The notes under the pieces: generated by a model
Told to the model about the DNA's origin: nothing
The model's database searches: none
Seen by the model: only the letters and a program-made list of their open reading frames with translations
From: Sciurus carolinensis
Taxonomy: Eukaryota; Chordata; Mammalia; Rodentia; Sciuridae
Assembly: GCF_902686445.1 (NCBI RefSeq)
Contig: NC_062232.1
Coordinates: 69,643,440 to 69,707,439 of the forward strand
Direction of reading: 5' to 3'
DNA length: 64,000 nt
Made by a program: the position numbers and the translations under genes
Part shown: positions 56,546 to 64,000 of the stretch, in pieces
Numbering within the stretch: the first letter of the stretch is position 1
Layout: every line of letters begins with the position of its first letter

Positions 56546-57503
56546 ATCACTCAGGAGAAAAAAGAAAAGTTAATAGAGTTGGGAGCTGCTTTCATACCCT
56601 TATTTGAAACTTGAGCCAGGTTCTGTGGAAATGTTGAGGTTGAAGTCCTTTTCCTCCTTTTTAGCCTGCTTGCTCTTAACTAGCTTTAGTATATTTCAGG
56701 TGTTCTTACTTATCACTTTGTTAATTACAGCTGTTTCAGACACATATACCTGTCCCTCAATGGTCAGCCTAACCCATTTGGATCAGGACATGCTAATTGA
56801 GTAGTTCATGCTTTGAGACTGATACTTGAGAACTAAAATCAGTGATCTCAAGAATTCACCAACAATGTAGTTGTCACTTTCGAGATCCACATTGTATAGA
56901 TCCTTTATTACTTTCCTGAATATATTTTCTCTGTATTCAGATATACTATAACAGAAACATGCAAATGCTTCCTTTCAAATGCACTTTAATGTGTTAAATG
57001 TCAAACTTTGGCTATATATTTTTTTTTAATTCAAACCTAATAGTAAGCAGTTTTCTTTAAAATGGAAGTAAAGTATATCACTCAGAAAGCACATACACCA
57101 CTTACAAAAATATAATCATCCATTTCACACACATATCAAGTATCTCAGACCTCAATTTGTCTTTCATTGTTGTCATTTGAAAAGAACAATTATAAAATTT
57201 TTGGATCAAAATGAATTCAGGGCACTGCAAACTGTCAGCAGATGGAGCTATTCTGCAACATACGCTTATAATATTTTTCATTGAGAAAAGCAGAGTAAAA
57301 TTGGTTAATATTTTAACTATATTTCCCTTTCATTAGAGAATAATTAAAGTTCATCTAGGAAAAAAGTTTGCTTTCCTCTAGTTTAGGATTCTACTTACTA
57401 CATGTTTTCTTCCAAACTGTTTGCCCATAAATATGTTAAAATAAGAGTTCAAGTGATTTTCAATCATAATAGAGATTTGAGTGAAATAAGAGGAAAATTA
57501 AGC

Positions 57504-57538
<35 letters not shown>

Positions 57539-58189
57539 CACAGACACAAACACACACAGTATATAGAATCCCTACTAGAACAAAGGACATATATCTAATT
57601 CTGTACATGCACAAATTATCATACAATCAAAGAAACTCTCCTATACCATGTACATTACAATAAATACAAGTATATCTTCTTTGATTTTGGAATATGTGAA
57701 ATTTCCATTTTTGATTTTCAAAATAGAATCTTTTAAAAGTTAAAGTTACAGAACTATAGGGCTAGAAAAAGAACTTAGAGTATACTCAGTATATAACATT
57801 GGCTTTGTCATATAATAGGCAGTAAACATATTTTCCCATAGACTGATAAAGCAAGAACTTGGTTTAAAACATAATTTTGGTTTGTATTTTCACTTTATTA
57901 AACCCTTTAGAATTTTTCAAACTTGAATCACATCCGGCTCAGTATCGCCAGTCAATTCCACAGTGTAATTTGGAGAAATAATCAGAAATCTGTCTAAAGC
58001 CTTGTTTTATGTTGATTGATTCTATTGTTCATCATTTATTGATTCCTGAGCACAGGCACAGAGCAGTTATTTTGTACTTTTCTCTCTCTCCTTTTTCCTA
58101 TATTTTTAGCTTGGGGGAAAATCTCACCTCTAATTTTATAGAAAAATGTAGTGCTAACATTGATTACTATAATTCTAATACTCTGCTCA
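56546..58189. other. No gene; contains a (CA)n microsatellite
   Basis: AT-rich sequence. A (CA)n run at about 57506-57538, with interrupted CA units to 57560, is the only repeat recognised. Confidence 0.55.
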
Positions 58190-58450
58190 ACACTTAAGTT
58201 TATTCATTTGTTCGAAAATAACGTATTGAATGCCTATTACATGACAGGTGCTATGTGTTACATATGCTATTTCAACTACATTCTACCAAAAATCTATAGA
58301 ATATATATTACTGTATTCTCCATTTTGTAAGTGAGGACACTAAATCTTAAAGAGGTTATTTGTTCAAGGTTAAATATCCTTACGTGACTCATGCTTGGAA
58401 GCAGCTTATATTATTACTGTCTATGTTCTTCAGGCTAGAACCAAATCAGT
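58190..58450 (-). mobile_element. MIR-like SINE, antisense
   Basis: Plus strand reads as reverse-complement MIR/L2-type sequence: TATTGAATGCCTATTACATG, ACAGGTGCTATGTGTTAC, CTCCATTTTGTAAGTGAGG, CTTAAAGAGGTTATTTG and TTCAAGGTTAAATATCC. Confidence 0.6.
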
Positions 58451-58821
58451 AAGTCACATCTAACTGTAAGAAGCATGGGATACAGTCCTGCCAATACTCA
58501 GGAGAAAAGAGAAATGGTTACAGAGTAACAGTTCTTCCAACCCTTTGGAGCCTGGGAAATTCTTACAGAGATGCTTTGCTGTTATCATTACAAAAATTAT
58601 AAGTCATATTTTTTGCTGTAAAACACTACAAAAAATAATTTATGAATTTTCTAATTCATAATGCTAGGAGTTTCCCCTATCATTTTTCAAATTTTATAGA
58701 AGATTTGGTGTTATGTATTGAATGTTTTAGACAACATGTTCATGAATACATGGTGGCAAAATTAGGGCTCAGACCAAGCCAGATCACTAACCCATTCATT
58801 TCTCATTTTCTAAAAATATGT
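58451..58821. other. No recognisable feature
   Basis: Unique-looking spacer. Confidence 0.5.
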
Positions 58822-58985
58822 AGAAAGATGGTGGAATGAGATAGACATCATGTATGATTACATGAATGGTGTGAATTTACATCGTGCACACCATAGAAAT
58901 GAAAAGAATGTACCCCATTTGTGTACAATGAATCAAAATGATGCAGTCTGTAAAAATTAAAAAATGAAAAGAAAACAAGTAAAAG
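58822..58985 (+). mobile_element. L1 3'UTR-only insertion
   Basis: GATGGTGGAATGAGATAGAC, then the conserved L1 tail block (GTATGATTACATGAATGG through CCCCATTTGTGTACAATG) and an A-rich end. About 160 bp, severely 5'-truncated. The adjoining (AATA)n at 59005-59022 may belong to its tail. Confidence 0.75.
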
Positions 58986-59532
58986 GAACAAAACAGGAAA
59001 ACAATAAATAAATAAATAAATATCTTATTTATTATAGAGAATTTAATGTGTGCATATTTTTTCAGTCTTTTCTTTTAATCTTCACTCACTTTATAGACAA
59101 GTTTAAGTAACATTAAAATAGTACATGAAAACCAACACACCAATAATTTTTAAAATTATGAACTATAACTGTTCTAAAAATATGTTTATTTTACATATGC
59201 ACATTCTCCAAACAAATATATTTCACTGTAGTATAATCTAAGAGTTGGTTAGTTTTTATTTTAAGTCACCCCCAAAATTATATCTTGGCATACTATGTAG
59301 TATATACTATTCTTATAGTATTTGTAGTTTTATTAGCTTTTTATGCATGATACTTCTTTTGCTATTTCCTTTTATCAATGGATACATTGATATTGTGTGT
59401 ATCAGATATATTTTTCTTTATAAGTGGTTCATTTGTTTTCTAAATTGTTATATAAAATAGCCTTTAAATTTGTTAAATTTTCTGTACAAATGATAACCTT
59501 CTTTCCATTCTTTAGGGTCATGAGTAAAACAC
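58986..59532. other. No recognisable feature
   Basis: AT-rich spacer apart from a short (AATA)n run. Confidence 0.5.
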
Positions 59533-59757
59533 TAACTTTACTAATATTTTTGGGGGGATACTATGGATTTAACAGACATCATTAATTACTGAGTCACATC
59601 CCTAGCACTTTTATTTTTTATTTTCAGAGAGTCTTGCTAAGTTGCTTAGGGCCTCACTAAGTTGCTGAGGCTGGCCTTGAACTTGTGATCTTCCTGCCTC
59701 AGCCTCAAGCTGCTGGAATTACAGATGTGGGTCACTGCACCCAGTAACTTTACTAAT
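59533..59757 (-). mobile_element. B1-dID composite SINE with 13-bp target-site duplication
   Basis: Body 59546-59744. The complement shows B1 (CTGTAATTCCAGCAGCTTG; CAAGTTCAAGGCCAGCC) and a decayed ID-like tail. Perfect flanks TAACTTTACTAAT at 59533-59545 and 59745-59757. Confidence 0.9.
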
Positions 59758-59799
59758 TTTTAAAGCATAATTAAGAAGTATACAAGCAAAAAAGGTGAC

Positions 59800-60660
59800 A
59801 GTACAATAAATTTGTACATCAGTCTTGAACAGACCGTTCACAAAAGAAAATACCCAAATGTCAATGAAAATATTAGAAGTTGTTCAACTTCATTTATAGC
59901 TAGGGAAATGAAAATCCAAACCACAAAGCACTGTCACTACATATCCATCAAAATGGCTGCTATTGAAAAAGGTCCGTGAATGTTGGAATAAATGTAAAGT
60001 AAGCAGAACTCTCATACATTGCTGGTGAGAGTGTAAATTGGTAAAAATAAAACAATTTGGAAAACTGATTTTTTTTTTTTTTTTTTGGTAAACACGTGTA
60101 TTTTCTATTTTTGGCAAATATGTGGGTAACCCAAGCATCAACTACTCTATTATGAGATATAGACTTAGGGAGAATTCCTATACCAAAACCCATGTACAAA
60201 GATTCTCAAAGCAGCACTGTAGTTTAATAGCCAATATTTATAAATAAGCAAAATGTTTATCAATGCTAGAGTAGACACATAAATTGTGGTGTATTTACAT
60301 AATGGAACATAATATATAAATGAAAATGAATTAACATCTCCTATACTTAAGAACATAGATGAAACTCACAAAAATATACTTGAGCAAAAGAAACCAAACA
60401 ATAAAGAGTATATACACTATGATTCCATTTATATGAAGTTCTAGAATAAGCAAAATCAACTTATGTTGTTAGAAGTTAGGATAACTTCTGCTTTGAAAAA
60501 GAAGAATAGGTAAATGGTACCAGTATTTCCTCTATGTTCTCTATGTTTTTAAAAATGTTCTATGATCTTTATGGTATTTACTTCGTGTTACTTTTGAGAT
60601 TATTCAGTGAGTTGTACAATTATAATTTGTGCGCTATCCTATGGGGTTATCATGTTATAA
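59800..60660 (+). mobile_element. Old L1M relic, ORF2 end and 3'UTR
   Basis: CCGTTCACAAAAGAAAATACC, GGGAAATGAAAATCCAAACC, CATACATTGCTGGTGAGAGTG and AAACAATTTGGAAAACTG are conserved L1 ORF2 3' blocks; a 3'UTR follows from about 60400. An 18-20 base T-run at 60068-60086 interrupts the pattern and may mark a small insertion. No open frame. Confidence 0.7.
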
Positions 60661-61039
60661 TTTAGAAATTTTAAAAAGTTAATCCAAATACAAAATGCCA
60701 TGTATCACAACCTTTCAAAATGTAAATAATTAGAATTATCTAAGGGTAATCAGATAAAATAGAAGATTTAGAAATGGTTACTGAGGAATTAGGTATTTTA
60801 CTTATGTAATTTATATATAAAATAAAATATTAAATCATATGACTTCTCCAAATATAAAACAGCTGACATGACTCATATTTTAAAACTTTTTGTATGGACA
60901 CCATTCACCATTCTAGAAGCCTAATTCTGTGATTTCTTTCATGGGCCCATGCTCTACCTATACACAAGTGAATAGCTCCATACACAGTAAAACAAAATTG
61001 AGTAAAGAAATGTATCCTCCATAATGTGTGTGGGGCTCA
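60661..61039. other. No recognisable feature
   Basis: AT-rich spacer. Confidence 0.5.
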
Positions 61040-61119
61040 TGCAATAGTTTAAGGCTTAGAAGAGAAGATTAAGGCCCCCAAGAAAGAGAGAATTCTCCCT
61101 CTCAACAGACAGACAGACA

Positions 61120-61156
<37 letters not shown>

Positions 61157-61205
61157 ACACACACACATCCTATTACCTGTGTTTCTCTGGGGAACTCTGA
61201 CCAAG
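61040..61205 (-). mobile_element. LTR-end-like fragment with (GACA)n-(CA)n microsatellite
   Basis: (CAGA)n followed by about 27 CA repeats (61103-61167, one CCCA interruption). Then the complement of a common MaLR-type terminus (GTTCCCCAGAGAAACACAGG). The microsatellite probably grew from the TA/CA-rich tract usually found next to that terminus. Confidence 0.5.
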
Positions 61206-61922
61206 GGATTGTGATACTGACTGATAGTAGGTTCCTCCACAAATTTTTCCTCAATCACTGCATCTTTATTTCTGACTTCTGCTAAGATTATTATTTGTAT
61301 ACATGAGTCACACATGCAATTTCTTGAACAAATATTTATCCAGCAACTCTTGAAGTGTAATCCACTAAAAGCTTTCTCACTTTTTTGCAGTATGGATAGG
61401 CTGAGAACTTTCCAAATATTGAATTTCTCATTTTTTTCTTTGAAGTTGCTGCTTCATCTCTTTCTTCTTTGCATTATCTATAAACAACAAGGAGAAACCA
61501 GGTCATATGTTCAATGCTCTGCTTATAAATATCTTGAAGAGATTATCCGTGTTCACCATTTAACATCCTATTTTCCACAAAATACTAGCACTCAATCTGG
61601 CCAAGTTCTTTACCACTTTATAATAAGTACAGCCTTTCATACTATTTCCAGTAACATTCTTCATTTCTGTTTTTAACCTATCCAGAGTCACTTTAACATT
61701 CATACATCAACTGATATTCTGTTTATAATAATGTGTATTCTATCAGATAATAGAAACTTTCTCCATAACTTTCTTCTCTTTTTTCTGAGCCCTCACTACA
61801 ATAATCTTTACCCTCGGTATTTCTACCAATAATATCTTCTAGTTAGTTTCTATCCAATTCCAAAACCACTGTCACATTTATGTATTTATTATAGCAGCAA
61901 CCCCTTCCTGGTACCAAAATCT
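61206..61922 (-). mobile_element. MaLR internal-region relic, antisense
   Basis: Plus strand resembles the reverse complement of MaLR internal sequence: CTGAGCCCTCACTACAATAA, CTATCCAATTCCAAAACCAC, TTATAGCAGCAACCCCTTCC and TGGTACCAAAATCTG. This is followed at 61923 by TGTATTAGTCAG, where an LTR edge is expected. The 120-codon open frame at 61314-61676 is incidental. Confidence 0.5.
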
Positions 61923-61990
61923 GTATTAGTCAGTGCACTCTAGGAAAACAGAAACTATCCTGCTTAGTTTATATCTTCTTGTCTGATGCC
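61923..61990. mobile_element. LTR-terminus-like fragment
   Basis: TGTATTAGTCAGTGCACTC and GAAAACAGAAACTATCCTGC resemble the same terminus as 61169-61205 but in the opposite orientation. Too short to classify. Confidence 0.4.
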
Positions 61991-62039
61991 TTGGTTCTTC
62001 ATGAATAGCATGGGAAGCCACAAAACTTTTTCAGAATTT

Positions 62040-62865
62040 TTTTCAGAGAAAATTTTGCCATCTTAGATTGAAGGGAGCAGGGATGGAACTAAATGGAGTA
62101 AGGTTGTCAGTAGATAAGATTATACAGGAAAGGTAAAAAAGAAGTGTTTAAATGCCATGATATGTTATCACTCAAGAAAAAGAAAAAGAATGAACATGAA
62201 GGTAGTTCAAAGGTCAAGAAAGCTGGCACTTGTACCATAAACACAGTTAATGCAGTCTTGGGGGACAGGTCTGTCCTCCTCAGTTGCAGAAGGTGAGACA
62301 AGTTCTCAATTTCAGCAGGACCAGGCTGACATCTCAAAGCACCAGGATCTGGGATTAATCCCCTATAGAGTGGATGATAGACTTTGGAGCTAAAAAGGAT
62401 TATTCCCAAGCCTTAAAGTGTATTGATACCTAATGCTTATAACTATAAATATTATACCGTATACCTTAAAATTTTGCTAAGAGGGAGATCTGATATTACA
62501 TGTTTTTACAACAATAGAAATAATGTCATTTTCCCTGATAGGTTTTAGAATTGCTTAGGACCCTCTACCCCTTTATTTTTTCCAATATTTTCTCTTTCTT
62601 TGTAATGGAAATGCCTATCTTATACCTCAATCCCTATAATTTTGATTCAGATAATTTGTCTTGATTTCATAGGTTCACATTTATGAAAGTGTTGAGAAAT
62701 TTGCCTCAAGAAGAATAATAACTCAATTGTACAATTTGAATGTATATGATAATTTATTTGTAGAGCTGATGTTGTAAGTGGCTAACTCTTTTGAGAATAT
62801 AGGAATGTGATGAATATATTTTTGTTTACAAGGAGGACATTAATTATATGGGACTGGAATGTAAA
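62040..62865 (+). mobile_element. MaLR internal-region relic, sense
   Basis: Non-coding MaLR internal sequence: CTTTGGAGCTAAAAAGG and TATTCCCAAGCCTTAAAGTG (about 62381-62420), TTGATTTCATAGGTTCACAT (about 62662), GAAATTTGCCTCAAGAAG (about 62696), GAGCTGATGTTGTAAG and GGACTGGAATGTAAA just before the LTR at 62866. It and the LTR form the 3' half of one element. The 100-codon minus-strand frame at 62107-62409 is incidental. Confidence 0.65.
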
Positions 62866-63242
62866 TGTTACAATCTGAATTGTTTCCCACTACTCCCAGT
62901 ATTATAGAAAGTGATTTGGAAACAATGCCTCTGAAGAGATAATTAAATTGAAAGGAAGACATTAGGGCAGGCTCTAAGGCAGTATGACTGTTGACCTTAT
63001 TAGAAGAAGAAATTTGAAAAAGAACACATAGAGAAGTTAATATGAAGAAATAACCATTTATAAACCAAGGAGAGAAACTTGGAACATATTCTTATTGCTG
63101 GGCCCTCAGAAGAAACCATTTCTGTTCACACTTCACTTTGAAATTAGGTTTCTAGTCTCCAAAACTGAAAGAAAATAAATATCTGTTGTTTAACTACCCA
63201 GTATGTGGTCATTTGTTATGGTAGCCAGAGCAAACTAATACA
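62866..63242 (+). mobile_element. MLT1 (MaLR) 3' LTR
   Basis: TGTTACAATCTGAATTG start, then AAAGTGATTTGGAAACAATG, GATAATTAAATTGAAAGG, ACATTAGGGCAGGCTC, GTATGACTGTTGACCTTA, AAACCAAGGAGAGAAAC, CTCCAAAACTGAAAGAAAAT with AATAAA, and a TAGCCAGAGCAAACTAATACA-type end. TG...CA termini, 377 bp. It directly follows MaLR internal sequence, so it is the 3' LTR. Confidence 0.8.
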
Positions 63243-63644
63243 TGTGTTTTCACTAATACTTCTTTATTTTAGAATATCATCACTTATCAACTGAATTGTA
63301 GAAAAATTCTCCTAAATACTGTACATAAGTTTAAGTTAACATTGGTGATCTTATGCTTTTCTTCACCTTGAGATCTCTGTATGTTTTGTTTCCTCCTACC
63401 TGAATTAGTTTCCTCTATAGCTACCAAGCACTTTTTTACGATCTTCCCTCACAACTGAGCTCAGAATATTTGTGTATAATTTCTTAGCTATACCGTCTTT
63501 TCTCCACTGTAGTTGTTAACTCACTTACTGTTTCATTTACCTTACTGTTTTAGAATTATTTTTCTCATATACCTCTTTCCCCATATAAGACAATGTGTTC
63601 TCTTAGGGATTATGGAAAATGTCTCTTTCTTTTCAAGGTTGTGC
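63243..63644. other. No recognisable feature
   Basis: AT-rich spacer. Confidence 0.5.
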
Positions 63645-63960
63645 ACATTACATATACACAGGAGTACAATGTAATGTTTTAATATATGTATACATTGAAA
63701 TTATCACAAGCTAATGAAATTATTCATCATCTTATGAAGTTACTATTAGTGTGTATGCATGCATGTGTTAAGGACACTTAAAATCAACTCCCCTAGTAGA
63801 TTTCAAGTATACATATCAACTATAGTTACCAAGTTTTCTCTTAGATCTCCAGAACTTATTCATCATACAAAACTGTGCCTTTTTATTTCTTCACTGTAGA
63901 CCACATTTTTTCATTTTTGTATTTACAATAGTCACAGATTGAATTAAAGTGGTTAAATTG
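63645..63960 (-). mobile_element. Old L1M 3'UTR, antisense
   Basis: Reverse-complement L1M 3'UTR pattern: GTACAATGTAATGTTTTAAT, TATGTATACATTGAAATTATC, CATCATCTTATGAAGTTAC, ACTATAGTTACCAAGTTTTC and TTAGATCTCCAGAACTTATTC. It may continue beyond the window. Confidence 0.65.
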
Positions 63961-64000
63961 CATTATTTACAGGTCATTCTGATATTTACCTAGATAGATT

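Noticed and set aside
61314..61676. 120-codon plus-strand open frame
   Set aside because: Lies antisense in a MaLR internal relic; hydrophobic, with no recognised domain.
1..64000. Search for host exons, CRISPR arrays, bacterial-type operons or a new gene system
   Set aside because: No long open frames outside mobile elements, no spaced identical repeats and no ribosome-binding-site pattern; the window is mammalian non-coding DNA.

Overview
This window looks like non-coding nuclear DNA from a mammal, most likely a squirrel-family rodent (Sciuridae or a close relative). The evidence is its repeats. It carries tRNA-Ala-like (ID/STRID-type) SINEs and composite SINEs in which a B1 (7SL-derived) unit is fused to an ID-like tail, a B1-dID arrangement known from squirrels and related rodents. 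It also has a rodent-type L1 lineage on a background of old pan-mammalian repeats (L2, MIR, L1M, MLT1/MLT2, ERV-L). The DNA is AT-rich. I found no host protein-coding exon, functional tRNA, rRNA or CRISPR array. Nearly every longer open reading frame lies inside a transposable element or a simple repeat, so this is intergenic or deep intronic sequence.

Layout: 1-410 is a GC-rich repeat with CAAGATGG-like motifs, related to a second block at 9190-9575. 1815-5765 holds a decayed minus-strand ERV-L-like provirus (pol relics, polypurine tract, MLT2-like 3' LTR). 7140-9165 is an antisense L1M relic broken by a SINE and by an MLT2-like solo LTR. 9577-17945 is a sense L1M relic split by a nearly complete, much younger L1 (10883-17140) with a perfect 16-bp target-site duplication. 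18195-26750 has L2, MIR, microsatellites, an L1 tail, an L1M 5'UTR/ORF1 relic and a B1-dID SINE. 26764-29176 is an L1 insertion with a 5' inversion (twin priming), later hit by a class I-type solo LTR (27329-27777). 31235-33060 is an old LTR end followed by probable ERV internal sequence. 35580-39569 has L2 fragments, a young SINE and an L1 3'UTR. 41600-43890 is a broken class II (betaretrovirus-like) env with a 3' LTR end. 44625-49321 is SINE-rich with MLT1, MIR and a large GGA microsatellite. 50000-55440 is almost free of recognisable repeats. 55447-63960 has SINEs, a possible antisense retrocopy, L1M pieces and a MaLR internal region followed by its MLT1 3' LTR.

Nothing here works as a gene network. 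The value of the window is its stratigraphy: several nested insertions give clear relative ages, and the young L1 shows promoter structure (two copies of a unit about 590-600 bp apart, each with a YY1-like site) and the exact lesions that silenced it. Family names come from pattern recognition without a database search; boundaries are approximate unless a target-site duplication is given.
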